A stretch of DNA of 34,569 nucleotides from Candidatus Altimarinota bacterium. GTDB lineage: Bacteria; Patescibacteriota; Gracilibacteria; BD1-5; UBA6164. The position numbers and the translations under genes were made by a program. The stretch lies in contig JAQVFO010000010.1 in the NCBI GenBank assembly GCA_028697205.1, positions 1 through 34,569 on the forward strand. The letters are read 5' to 3'. The notes beneath the pieces were generated by a model. It did no database searches. It was not told the DNA's origin and saw nothing but the letters and a program-made list of their open reading frames with translations. Shown here piece after piece: positions 21,741 through 31,225 of this stretch (positions are counted from its first letter, which is position 1; every line of letters starts with the position of its first letter).

Positions 21741-23087
21741 ATGAAATTAATTTATATATTTTCTGCGGTAATTCTAGCAACTTGATTATGAATTTGATTA
21801 GAAAATAATCTTACAAATACTCCTTCTTTGGAAAATACTTGAAGTACTCAAACAGAAAGCTCTTGAATGATTATTTCAACAATAGTTACCAATACAGGTG
21901 AAACTATAGTATCAACATGACAAATATTACAAACAGAACAATCTTCCTCTTGAGTAACAGAAGAAAAAGTAGAACATATAAAAAGACCTAAAAAAGTAAA
22001 TTCTCTTTATTTTACATGATATGCTGCTGCAACTAAATCTAAAATAACTAACTTATATAACATAGCAAAAAACTCAAGCGTAAACTCCGTAACAATAGAT
22101 ATAAAAGAGGTTTCAGGTTATACTAGTTTTGACTTCCCTGACTATACTTTCTGAAAAATAAAACCAGAATCATATGATGCAATTTCTGATATCAAAAAAA
22201 CAATCAAAGAATTACATGAAAAATGAATTTATGTTATATGAAGAATTGTTGTTTTTAAAGATAAATATTTAGCTTGAAAAAGACCAGACTTAGCAATAAA
22301 ATGGAGTTATGATACGAAAAGTGCTTGGACTGATTATAATTGAAATAAATACCTAGATCCACATTCAAAAGAAGTTTGGGATTACATAGTAGATTTATCA
22401 CTCGCATCATATGAATTATGATTTGATGAAATTAATTACGATTATGTAAGATTTCCTACAGATTGATATATAAGCAAAACTTACTACCCTTTTTCTTCAT
22501 CAATTCTTTCAAAAAATTCTAAATGGTGAAAAACTATGGTTATTGATGAATTCTGAAATTATATAACAACAAAAATAAAAGAAAAAAATAGTGATATAAC
22601 ACTTTCAGCAGATATATTTTGATTAGTTACAAACAAAGATCTATTTGAAATCTGACAAAATCTTGAATCATTTGTTTTAAATTTTGATTATGTTTGACCT
22701 ATGGTTTATCCTTCTCATTATTCTGTATGATATTTATGATATCAAGTTCCAGATAACATACCCTATAAAGTCATAAAAGATGCCATGAATAATACAAATA
22801 ATAGAATTGATAAATTGAATTCAGATATAATACAAGCAAATATGTCTTGAACAACTCTATTAATACAAAATTGATATACTCCAAAAGCTGACATAACAAA
22901 TATATGAGAAATTCCAAAAACAAAGATTATGCCATGGCTTCAATGATTTACTTGTACTCGGTGTAAATGAGCAACAGCATATAATAGCACTAAATTTAAT
23001 GAAGAAGTTAGTGCAGTAAATGACTCTTGATTAGAATCATGGTGGGTTTGGAATTCTGCATCTAATTACTATCCTGAACGGTATTAA
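21741..23087 (+). CDS. exported glycoside-hydrolase-like protein (DUF4015 type)
   Basis: A 448-residue protein. Residues 1-22 form a signal or anchor; a long Ser/Thr linker follows to about 85. The catalytic-type domain starts with NSLYFTGYAAATKSKITNL and shows a TIM-barrel pattern typical of the putative glycosyl hydrolases of this family: SVTIDIKEVSG, YVIGRIVVFKDKYLA, GFDEINYDYVRFPTDG, ITLSADIFGLV, YVGPMVYPSHY, and KIMPWLQGFT. Acidic residues in DEINYDYVRFP are the likely catalytic ones. Two codons are CGG: 22959-22961, where relatives usually have Trp after the Q-x-F-T motif, and 23079-23081 near the C-terminus. It is 12 nt after wecB, so a role in surface glycan turnover is likely. Confidence 0.83.
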
Positions 23088-23108
23088 AAAACATTCATTA
23101 AACATAAC

Positions 23109-23136
23109 TTGACTTTAATATAAAAAAGTGTATAAA
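23109..23136 (+). promoter_or_regulatory. putative sigma-70-type promoter
   Basis: TTGACT at 23109-23114 and TATAAA at 23131-23136, 16 bp apart and preceded by GTG, about 33 nt upstream of the phosphatidyltransferase ATG. Confidence 0.55.
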
Positions 23137-23169
23137 TAGTGTTAATACATTTTTTTATTTTTATATTTT

Positions 23170-23817
23170 ATGTCTGAATCAACACTTCAAACAACAAATA
23201 AACAAGAAATAAATTTATTTAAACATATTCCAAATGCCTTAACTTTAACAAGAATTGGAATTAGTGGATATGTTTCATACTTATTAGCAACTGACTGACC
23301 TAGTATAGAAGCATGAGCATATTATGCCTGATGAGCTATTACAGATTTCTTAGATTGATATATTGCAAGAAATTTTAATGCACAAAGTGATTTATGAAAA
23401 AGATTAGATCCTATGGCTGATTCCATATCTTTTCACTTACCTTTATGGTGATTAGCTATTAGCTCAAATGAAGTAATAAATTCAATTATTTATTTATGAA
23501 CTTCAGGATTATTAATGTTTAGAGATTGAAAACTATTTAAAGAAGCACTTGAGTTAGAAAAAATATGAAAAGTTTTTCAAGTTTCAAAATTATGAAAAAT
23601 AAAAACAGCTATACAAATGAGTGCTTTAAGTATACTTATTGCAACTCCTGAAAACTATAGACATGTAAAAGATTTACAAGATTTACTTAACCCACTTATA
23701 GACATTAGCTCAGAAACATATAAATCTATTAGAGAATTATGAATCTACTTATTATGAGCATGAGCATTCCTTTCAATAGCTAGTTTAGCTGACTATATTA
23801 GAAAACTAAATAAATAA
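23170..23817 (+). CDS. CDP-alcohol phosphatidyltransferase
   Basis: A 215-residue membrane enzyme of phospholipid synthesis that moves a phosphatidyl group from CDP-diacylglycerol to an alcohol. The full catalytic signature D-x2-D-G-x2-A-R-x8-G-x3-D-x3-D is present: Asp59, Asp62, Gly63, Ala66, Arg67, then Gly76, Asp80 and Asp84 (ITDFLDGYIARN ... GKRLDPMAD). Several hydrophobic helices surround it. The opening PNALTLTRIGISGYV is typical of PgsA, which makes phosphatidylglycerol phosphate, so PgsA is the likeliest identity. The enzyme starts a three-gene run ending at a terminator at 24770; the next gene is 6 nt away. Confidence 0.88.
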
Positions 23818-23823
23818 AAAACT

Positions 23824-24381
23824 ATGAATAATAAATTGATAGATTCAACAAATGTATTAAAAACATGATTTGTAACATGATTATACTCAAAAATGATTGT
23901 TTCAATAAATTATCCTATCCTTGCTTTTAGAGATTTTTTTAAGATTATTGATAATCTTAGAGAATTATGAGTTGAAGATACAAGAATATATGATTTAGAA
24001 TGAAATGAGTTAAACTATATAACAGCTTTAGGAAATGCAAACTTTGTAGTTAGTAAAGAAGCTTATGAAAAATTAAGAGAAGTTCCAAATACATTTGCAT
24101 TAAAATGTTATATTTCATTTAATCATCATTTTTCAGAATTAAGTGAAATTGATGAACTTCAGGGATTTTTAAAAGTTGTAAATGTACCTGAAATATTATA
24201 TGACATAAATTGAACTGAGTTAACTCCTGAATTATTAACTTGAGAAAATACATTTTTAGTATATTCTGAAACTGCAAAAATATTGATACATGCTATGAAG
24301 GCATACTTTTGAAAAAAATGCAGAGAAATAATTGATCAATCATGATGAATAAGTTTAATAATTCAACAAGATAAAAAATAA
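23824..24381 (+). CDS. unknown soluble protein
   Basis: A 185-residue protein of unknown function with no signal peptide. It has mixed strand and helix character: SKMIVSINYPILAFRDFFKI, GVEDTRIYDLEGNELNYIT, FALKCYISFNHHFSELSE and TFLVYSETAKILIHAMKAYF. The last part, YFGKKCREIIDQSGGISLII, precedes a lysine tail. No catalytic motif could be recognised. It is 6 nt after the phosphatidyltransferase gene and 3 nt before the next, so the three are surely one transcript. Regular in-frame UGA at Gly-like positions supports translation. Confidence 0.7.
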
Positions 24382-24384
24382 TTT

Positions 24385-24762
24385 ATGGAAATATTATCCC
24401 CTGAAATATCTGATTTTAAACAAATCATTTATGCAAAACATAGAATCACATTTATTGATTCCAAGTATATTGTTAATTATGATATAACCTTTAAAAATCC
24501 ATTAAATGAAGACTGATTTTTAGATATTTTTGCATATATCAAAAGTCTATGAGTTACCCCTATGATTTTTCATTGATGATTAGAGGTAGATCATGATAAC
24601 ATATATAATTTTATTTGAGAAAAGAGTTTTTCTGTTAACGAAGATACTTTTTTTGCTTTAACTAAATATATGAAATTTGAAAAAATTAAAGAATTACTCT
24701 GTGAAAAAGCAAAAAATACAAGAAATAAAACAAAAGATAATGTCTGTTTTTTACTAAAATAA
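24385..24762 (+). CDS. unknown small protein
   Basis: A 125-residue soluble protein. It begins MEILSPEISDFKQIIYAKH and alternates strands and helices (YIVNYDITFKNPLNEDG, FAYIKSLGVTPMIFHGGLEV). The C-terminal third is a basic helix (KFEKIKELLCEKAKNTRNKT). No family recognised. It is the last gene of the operon with the phosphatidyltransferase, starting 3 nt after the previous stop and ending just before a strong terminator. Confidence 0.68.
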
Positions 24763-24769
24763 TAAGAAC

Positions 24770-24803
24770 CAAAAACCTCGTTTCAAATGAAACGAGGTTT
24801 TTG
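24770..24803. terminator. bidirectional terminator
   Basis: A perfect 16-bp inverted repeat, CAAAAACCTCGTTTCA and its complement, separated by AA. It has GC in the stem centre and A/T runs on both sides, and lies between the plus-strand operon and the convergent small minus-strand gene. Confidence 0.92.
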
Positions 24804-24809
24804 TATTTC

Positions 24810-24974
24810 TTAAATCAGTTTTGATAGTTCTTGAGATTCCTCTTCTGTTAAATATGCTATATATTTTAAAAAGTTTAGTTTCTCTTGTTCAGTCAAAACA
24901 ATAGAATTTGCTATCTGGTCTAACAATGTATTATCTTTAATTTGCAACCTTCTATTTCTATTGTAATTTTTCAT
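24810..24974 (-). CDS. small protein, unknown
   Basis: A 54-residue reading frame beginning MKNYNRNRRLQIKDNTLL and ending TEEESQELSKLI. It has a basic N-terminus and two helices (LLDQIANSIVLTEQEKLNFL, KYIAYLTEEESQELSKL). It contains no UGA, so it is open in both codes. Upstream ATGs in the same frame (25027, 25142) would extend it, but the longest runs into ruvC, so the short form is preferred. It is convergent with the preceding operon and shares its terminator. Confidence 0.55.
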   Translation of the reverse strand: MKNYNRNRRLQIKDNTLLDQIANSIVLTEQEKLNFLKYIAYLTEEESQELSKLI

Positions 24975-25065
24975 ATATTGTATATCATATGCTAAATTAT
25001 TTAAGAAATAATTAACTACACACATATATATTAAAACATATATTTTATTATTTGTCAAATATAGT

Positions 25066-25536
25066 ATGATAATTTTATGAATTGACCCTGGTACTACTAC
25101 AACCTGATTTGCCATAAGTGAAAAAAATGGAAATAAAATCAATTTGATTGACTATTGAATCTTAAAAACAATACCAAAAGTATGAATTGATTTAAAACTT
25201 CTAGAAATATGAAATGATATAAGAATGCTTATAGAAAAATATAAACCAGAATTAGTAAGTATAGAAAAATTATATTTTACAAATAATATAAAAACTTGAA
25301 TAGATGTATCACATGCTAGATGAGTAATTATTTATGAATGTATGAAACATAACTTGAAAGTACTAGAATACACTCCCCTAGAGGTTAAAAAATGAATAAC
25401 TTGAAACTGAAAAGCAAATAAAATACAACTTCAAAATGCCATAAAAATAATATTTAAATTAAAAGAAATTCCAAAACCAGATGATGCTGCTGATGCAATT
25501 TGACTTAGTTACATTGGAGCTTTAAGTAATAGATAA
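25066..25536 (+). CDS. ruvC: Holliday junction endonuclease RuvC
   Basis: A 156-residue RuvC, the normal size. The RNase-H-fold endonuclease resolves Holliday junctions after RuvAB branch migration. The acidic catalytic residues are visible: Asp7 in [17 protein letters not shown], Glu67 in [10 protein letters not shown], and the C-terminal pair in [12 protein letters not shown] (Asp139 or Asp140, and Asp143). Other family traits are the VSHARGVIIYEC block and the [18 protein letters not shown] loop, which has the K-x-x-x-x-G-x-G-x-A pattern. No ruvA or ruvB is nearby. The upstream gap is divergent with the small minus-strand frame. A 20-bp inverted repeat begins in its stop codon. Confidence 0.95.
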
Positions 25537-25576
25537 ATAAAAAACTTAAATCAAATTGATTTAAGTTTTTTATTTA
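25534..25576. terminator. bidirectional terminator overlapping the ruvC stop
   Basis: Positions 25534-25553 and 25557-25576 are exact 20-nt reverse complements around AAT. The left arm starts with the ruvC TAA, and the right arm lies next to the stop of the convergent gene at 25580. Confidence 0.88.
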
Positions 25577-25579
25577 TAA

Positions 25580-26050
25580 TTATGGTAAAGCATTTCTTAC
25601 TCACTCTTGAGTTTCATCTATTTTCTTTTGTAATTCATTTTTTTTCAATTCTTCATAAAAATGCATTATTGAAGCATGAAGATCTCTACACTCATTTGTT
25701 ATAGAAATTAAGTTTCCTCACAAAACACGGAAATCATTTCATATTTTACTTTTAGTAAATGCTACTAATTCATTCAAACTACTAAAATTCCAAAATCAAG
25801 TCCACATTTTAGTCATTTTTTCATCATTATTTCAAGATATATCAAATATTAATTCAACTAAATAATGAGATCATAAAATAAGTGTTGAGTTCTTATTAAT
25901 ATGAATTAAATCACAGTCTTCATATTTTTCTATAAATTCTCATTTAGTAATTCAATCTTTTAAATCTTGTATTATATCTGGATAAGTAAATTTTTCTTCT
26001 AGAGTTTCAAAAGTTGTATTTCACTCACTTGATAATAAGTCTAAAGCCAT
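25580..26050 (-). CDS. unknown soluble protein
   Basis: A 156-residue protein of unknown function. It is acidic and helical at the start (MALDLLSSEGNTTFETLEEK, then DIIQDLKDGITKGEFIEKY). The middle contains STLILGSHYLVELIFDISG and an aromatic stretch KMWTGFWNFSSLNELVAF, and the end is a coiled-coil-like helix (FYEELKKNELQKKIDETQE). No signal peptide or catalytic motif. It stands alone between ruvC and the tRNA gene, divergent from the tRNA. The 150 bp upstream to 26202 are AT-rich and hold the tRNA promoter. Confidence 0.7.
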
Positions 26051-26186
26051 ATGAAATTAAAATTAATTTATAATTATTTATTAAGGTTGTGAAGTATAAA
26101 TACTTTTTTAAGAAAAGCAAGTTTTTATTTTTCTAAATTACAGAATCAAGTAATTACCAAAAAAATTGCTTTTACCTATTTTTTCA

Positions 26187-26192
26187 TATAAT
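26187..26192 (+). promoter_or_regulatory. -10 box of the tRNA(CCG) gene
   Basis: Perfect TATAAT ending 10 nt before the mature tRNA 5' end. A weak TTGCTT at 26166-26171 could be the -35 box (15-bp spacing). Confidence 0.5.
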
Positions 26193-26202
26193 AAAAATGT
26201 TT

Positions 26203-26279
26203 ATGGACCTAGCTTAATTAGAAGAGTGCTCAGATTCCGACCCTGAGAGACGTTGGTGCAATTCCAACGGTCCATGCCA
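26203..26279 (+). tRNA. tRNA with anticodon CCG, probably tRNA-Trp
   Basis: A 77-nt cloverleaf with encoded CCA. The acceptor stem ATGGACC/GGTCCAT is perfect. The first pair A1-U72 and discriminator G73 are the bacterial tryptophan identity elements, and the D-arm (GCTTAATTAGAAGAGT) resembles that of tRNA-Trp. The anticodon stem CTCAG/CTGAG closes a 9-nt loop ATTCCGACC, or a 7-nt loop TTCCGAC if an A-C mismatch adds a sixth pair; CCG is centred either way. The T arm is GTTGG-TGCAATT-CCAAC, with T54 followed by G instead of the usual T55. It should read CGG. Arginine is the formal alternative, but the CGG codons in PheS and the GH-like protein fit Trp. Confidence 0.75.
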
Positions 26280-26323
26280 TAGAGATAAAGTTTCATAGAC
26301 CTAAGTACCTGCAAATATTTTAT

Positions 26324-26358
26324 AAAAATCCTCTAAAATAGACATTTAGAGGATTTTT
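26324..26358. terminator. terminator between the tRNA and the zinc deacylase
   Basis: AAAAATCCTCTAAA (26324-26337) and TTTAGAGGATTTTT (26345-26358) form a 14-bp perfect stem with a T run, about 45 nt after the tRNA and 28 nt beyond the convergent operon's last stop, so it may serve both. Confidence 0.88.
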
Positions 26359-26386
26359 TTTGTTTAAATTATATTATAATAAAATT

Positions 26387-27157
26387 TTACAATACTCTTT
26401 CAACTCTATGACATAAAACATTTTCATCCTCTAAATTAACCCAAAGTAGGTATGTATCATTATTTGCTAATATAGGAGTTCAATTATTGTCATATCAAAT
26501 AACTTCTCATTTTCTTACAAAAGAAAAATCTGCTAAACCTTTTTCTAAACTAGAAATATCTCTCTTTAATACTTCTCCACTCCACGTATAAACTTCTTTA
26601 TTTAACCTTGTTCATCTATTTAAATTTCTCATAATATCAAGAATAGATTCTGTAACTATATCAATATTTAAAGGATTATTATTATTTCATATCTCAATAG
26701 CAATTGCATTTCTATATCTTGATATTAAAGCTCATTCTAATCAATCAATTAAATAAACTCTATTAATTAAAGAAGTGCCATTTACTGTTGGTAAATTTAG
26801 TTTTTGATGTGAATCTATTATAAAATATCATGGAACTGTAAAAGATGTAGAATGTAAATCAATTATATGTGAAAACCTACTTAAAAAAGCATCTAACTCT
26901 CATGCTAATTTATTTTCTAAAAGTCAACTATTATGTCAAATAGATTCTGTAGTAAAAGATCTATTTAAATCAGTATCAATATATCTGACTCATTTTTCTT
27001 GAGCCATTTTGTTTGCAATAACATAGGTAACATTTTTTACCATTTTTTCTTTCAATCTATTAATAACTTTTAGTCATAAAGTTTCATCTCAATGAGTACA
27101 TCATATAATAGCTAAATTATATGGATTGTCTCAATATTGTTCAAATGTAAAACTCAT
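26387..27157 (-). CDS. AstE/AspA-type zinc deacylase (M14-like)
   Basis: A 256-residue protein of the succinylglutamate desuccinylase/aspartoacylase family. Zinc ligands are visible: His22 and Glu25 in IIGCTHGDETLG, and His102 in IIDLHSTSF. Between them lies the family signature RYIDTDLNRSF (residues 58-68), whose Asn-Arg binds the substrate carboxylate. These enzymes cut an amide bond next to an acidic or amino acid group. It is the last gene of the minus-strand cluster, 4 nt after a radical SAM gene, so it is probably cotranscribed. It could trim or deacylate a modified peptide or small molecule; the true substrate cannot be read from the sequence. A terminator lies beyond. Confidence 0.82.
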
Positions 27158-27161
27158 AAAA

Positions 27162-28190
27162 TTAATTATAATTAAAAATCTTAGGTTTATTTGATAATTT
27201 GTTTTCTAAAAATAATCCATAAAAATGCCGATTATCAAAGCATTTGTTACATGCATTTTTTGATTCTTTAAAAAATTTATCAAGAAATATGCTATTAGCT
27301 CTCTCTATTATTAATTCTTCTTCATAAGGATCTTCTAAATTCATTTGTCATAATACTTTATGTCATCTACTACCACATCAATATAATAAAAATTTTCAGT
27401 GAGTCCATAAAGTATTTCCTAAATATTTTATATGCAAAGCCCATTTATGCATTTTACAACTTCATAATATTTCTCATCTATAATACTTAATTAATTCATA
27501 AAAGTATTCCTTATAATTACTTAATAGCTTGTATTTGTCTATACTGTCTTCTAAATCTATTAAGAATTTTTTAATAACATCCGCATCTAATCTGAATCCC
27601 TCCTTATTTAAATAATTTACTAATTCAAAAGGAATACACCATAATCTTTTTTCATCTATTTCTTTTTTATATTTACTTTCTAAAAATTTTATTAACTCTA
27701 AATAATTAGGAATACTCTTAGGATGTAATACAGTCAATAACTCAACGCAAAATCAATTACTAAGTAAAGTATCTATGTTTCATAAAATATTATCTAAATT
27801 CTGTTTATTTTTAAACCTAAAAATATTATCTTCTAAATTAATTCAATCTAAAGATATAGCAAAAAATATCTTATTAGGATTATATTTATTTAAATCTAAT
27901 TGTTTATGTAATATGGTTCCATTAGTTGATACTCTAATAACTTTATTATCAAATTTAGTATATACTTCTTCTATAATTTCAGGAAATAAAGTAGGTTCTC
28001 ATCATGTTAATGATATAACTTTTAATTCAGGAATTTTACTATCAATAAAATTCTTTAAATTATATATGTTTTTTTTGAAATTACTAACCTCTTTATCAGT
28101 AAACTTTCTATCAAACTTTTTAGTATACATACAATAATCACAATTTAAAGTACAATATACTTCTCAAAAAACAAAATTTAGTAAAAACAT
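27162..28190 (-). CDS. radical SAM protein with C-terminal Cys cluster
   Basis: A 342-residue radical SAM enzyme. The cluster motif CTLNCDYC comes at once (Cys13, Cys17, Cys20), followed by the SAM-binding SLTGGEPTLFPEI near residue 62. After the barrel there are further cysteines: GSCKMHKW near 262, LLYGCGSRG near 285 and NACNKCFDN near 313-322, a partial SPASM or twitch-like auxiliary cluster region. Codon 321 is CGG (27228-27230) in FDN-CGG-HFYG, and Trp fits well after the Cys-x-x-Cys pair. No N-terminal PqqD-like domain. It lies 19 nt after the third radical SAM gene and 4 nt before the deacylase, deep in the operon. Probably a peptide- or cofactor-modifying enzyme. Confidence 0.85.
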
Positions 28191-28209
28191 AATTATTATT
28201 GATTACAAA

Positions 28210-29238
28210 TTATTTAATCCAACATTGTGAGTCTATTTTGTTAAAATTCTTATACAACCCATAATTTACTGCAGGACATCACCTACAAACATTTTTTAAT
28301 TTACATTTTAAACATCACTTTATCAAATTTCATTTATGTATTTTATCTATATATAGACTATTTTCATAAATATCTATCAAACTATTTTCTGTTATATTTC
28401 AAATTTTTATAGGTAACTTCCTACAAAGTAGTACATCTCAATTTTCTATCACTGTTAGGTGTCTATATCACATTCAGCAACCATAAACTTTATCATCTAA
28501 GTCAATGTTTAATTTATTATTTTCATAATATAAAAGTTTCCATAAATGATCTTTCTTTCAAATTTGTAGTTTACATTTTTCTGATTTTAACTTTTCCTCT
28601 ACTTTTAATATTTTTAATAATAAATCTTTAAATTCACTATTGGTAACCATTATATTTTTAGATGCTTTTCACATAGGAACAACTCTAACAAAGTCAAATC
28701 TAGATAACTTAGTATTTCTAGCTAGATATTCAATTAATGGAATAACCTCATTAATATTCCACTTTGAAACAGTCATATTTACCAATGATTGTATATTGTT
28801 ATTTTCTAGCTTTTCTATAGCCTTAACAACTTCTTTAAAAGTTCATTTTCATCTAATTTCCTCATGTTTATTTTCAAGTCATTCAATACTTAATTGATAA
28901 AAATTAATTCATTTTTCTTTTAACCAAGCAATATTTTTATCTGTAAGTAAATGGTAATTTCAAAAAAGAGAAACCTTTAATCAATTTTTCAACGAATACT
29001 CTACTATATCTTTAAACTTTGGATATAACCAGGGATCTCATCAAGTAAAATAAACTTTTCATTCAATATTATATTTTCTCAAAAAAGATATATAATTATC
29101 AATTCAAGATGAAATACTATTAAAATCTAATGCTACAGGTTTTGAAAAATCTACATAACAATGTTTGCATCTTAACTGACATGCATTTGTAATATGCCAT
29201 TGCAATGTAAAAAGTTTAAATGGTTTTTTTTCTTGCAT
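28210..29238 (-). CDS. radical SAM/SPASM maturase
   Basis: A 342-residue enzyme. The radical SAM motif is CQLRCKHCY (Cys20, Cys24, Cys27), with the SAM-binding VYFTGGDPWLYP near residue 63 and IEGLENKHEEIRGKG near 119-133. The SPASM domain is well formed: YGCGMGYRHL and VLLCRKLPIKIGNI near residues 245-275, then CLKCKLKNVCRGCPA near 311-325, ending SQCWIK, so two auxiliary Fe-S clusters can be expected. It has no PqqD-like N-terminus. Its start overlaps the methyltransferase gene end by 23 bp, so translation is probably coupled. Families of this shape form C-C, C-S or C-N links in ribosomal peptides. Confidence 0.9.
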
Positions 29239-29947
29239 TTGTTAAATATTTATGGCGAGTTAAAAAAAATGATTTATTATCTTTAAATAATTTTTCTAGT
29301 ACTAAAATATATTTTTCTTTATTTAAATAAAAATCTTCAATTATAGGTGCTATTTCTAACATTTTTACTAATGTATCAATATCTTTATATTCCTCTAAAA
29401 ATGTAAATTCTCATTCATATAAAATATCAAAATTACTATCTATTAGTTTTGTTCTAAATTCATTAATAGACTCATGTGGGGGTAAATTAAATAGTTTTTT
29501 AAGTTCAATAGCATCATATTCTCAGTTTGTAAAATTTATAAAAATTCAATTAGGAATTAAAATTCTTGATATTTCTTTTAAGTTATCTGGAGCTAGTCTT
29601 TTTATTACTAAATCAAATAAATTATCACCATATGGAATATTATTTATATTTCATTTTTTAAATGTAATATTTTTATATTCTTTACAATTTTCTTTTGCTA
29701 TATTTAACATTTCCTCGGAGAAATCCATAGAAATCATATCTTTTCATATATATCAAATTGTTTTAGGAACAATTCATAATCAAGTTCATAATTCAATTAT
29801 AGAATCTGATATTCTTATAAATAAATCAACCATTTTATAAAATGATTGATTTCATTTTACTCAATGTATAATTATTTTATGTCAATTATCATCATAAAAC
29901 TTTTTTCTTTTCTTTGCACTAGTATTATAAAAATCATGTTCTTGCAT
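29216..29947 (-). CDS. class I SAM-dependent methyltransferase
   Basis: A 243-residue methyltransferase of the ubiE/type 11 group. Motif I is IELGTGLGIVPK near residues 51-62, in which every Gly but one is encoded by UGA. The acidic end of strand 2 is MISMDFSEEMLNIA; the DLVIKRLAPDNLKEISRIL segment fills the motif IV-V region, and IPNGIFINFTNGEY the strand-6/7 region. The C-terminal 90 residues are not typical of the family and may form the substrate pocket. Encoded between two radical SAM enzymes in the same operon, it may methylate the peptide, but the target is inferred from context alone. Confidence 0.85.
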
Positions 29948-29957
29948 ATTTTTTTTA

Positions 29958-31211
29958 TTAATTAATATTTTTGAAACAATATTTATCTTCATTATTTAAA
30001 ACTCATTCAATTCAAAAAACTCTTGCTCTACATCATCAACAACTATCTTTAAAATTACATTTTCAACATCATTTAATTTCTCACCTTCTTCTTATCTTAT
30101 TTAAGCTATTACTATTATTCCATATATTTTTAAATGTATCATTATTAATATTTCAAACCTCAAGTTCTGAGAAAAAAGGACAAGGTAAAACTTCTCATAA
30201 TTCTGTTATAGCAGAAGTTGTAAATCAAGCAGGACATCAAATTTTTAGTATATCAGGTTTTTTATCATCTTTTGATACAATATTTTCTCAACTGCTAATT
30301 AAAAACATTGATTCTCATATAACATTCATTTTGCCACTAAATTTTTCTCTTTGTAATTTAAAAATTTTTATATATTTATCTAATATTTTCGAATCATTAT
30401 AATAATTAACTTGTAAATTAGAACCTTGTCCTTGAGGAATCAGTAAATTAGTTTTGTGAGCTGAAGCTCATAGAGTATATGCTAAATCTATTATTTTTTT
30501 ATATTCATCAAAGTCTTGGTTTACTAAAGTAGTTACTAAAGTAAAATTGATTCAATATTTTTTTAAAATATTTAGATTGGTAATCGTTTTAAAAAAACTA
30601 TTTTTAACTCATCTAATTAAATCATGCTTATTATCCAAATAAGAATCTAATGATATATGAACTTGTCTTAATCATAAATCATATAACTTTTTCACATTAT
30701 TATCTGTTAACAAAATTCAATTTGTTGACATTGTCATTTTAAGTCATTTTCAAAAACCATATTCAAATATACTATAAACATCTGGATGCATAAGAGCTTC
30801 TCATCAAGATACATTTATGTTAAATACTTTCATTTCAACTAATTCATCAATTAGTAACTTTACTTTACTTAATGATAAATCTATAACTCATTTATCTTTT
30901 CTATGACAATGTATGCATTTTAAATTACATTTATCAGTTATTTGTAAAGTTACATTTAGAGGTGCCGTTAATTCTCAACTTCAAAATATTTCATTACTAT
31001 TTAAAATATCAATATTATCTAATAAATTTTCACTATTTAAAAATTTAATAAAATTTTCTGTTTCTTTTTTTTCTCTAATTATTCAATTTATTGAGATATT
31101 ATCTGATATATATTTTGGGAAGATTAATAATTTTTTGTTTTCAGGATGTAATAACATAAAACTATTTAATTCATTTCTCCATAAAATGTTATTTTTTAAT
31201 TTATAATACAT
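29958..31211 (-). CDS. radical SAM/SPASM maturase with possible RRE-like N-terminus
   Basis: A 417-residue enzyme. Residues 1-85 form a small domain (NNILWRNELNSFMLLHP, then KYISDNISINGIIREKK and FIKFLNSENLLDN) that could be a diverged PqqD-like peptide-recognition domain. The radical SAM motif is CNLKCIHC (Cys95, Cys99, Cys102), with NVSGGEALMHP near residue 132. The SPASM domain has GCPAGFTTSAI, LPCPFFSELEVGNI and GCGKCNFKDSCGGCRAR before the final Cys, a full set for two auxiliary clusters. It has 14 nt to the gene upstream and 10 nt to the methyltransferase. The closest well-known types are PqqE and mycofactocin or thioether-forming maturases; the reaction is unknown. Confidence 0.88.
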
Positions 31212-31225
31212 TCTACTATGTTAAA

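Noticed and set aside
26203-26279. Reading the tRNA as tRNA-Arg(CCG)
   Set aside because: A1-U72 and G73 are tryptophan marks, and the CGG codon in PheS sits at a conserved Trp. Not fully excluded.
27775-31206. Plus-strand frames at 27775-28137, 28640-28897, 29971-30402 and 30913-31206
   Set aside because: All are antisense to the radical SAM genes, which have complete Cys motifs in the minus frame.
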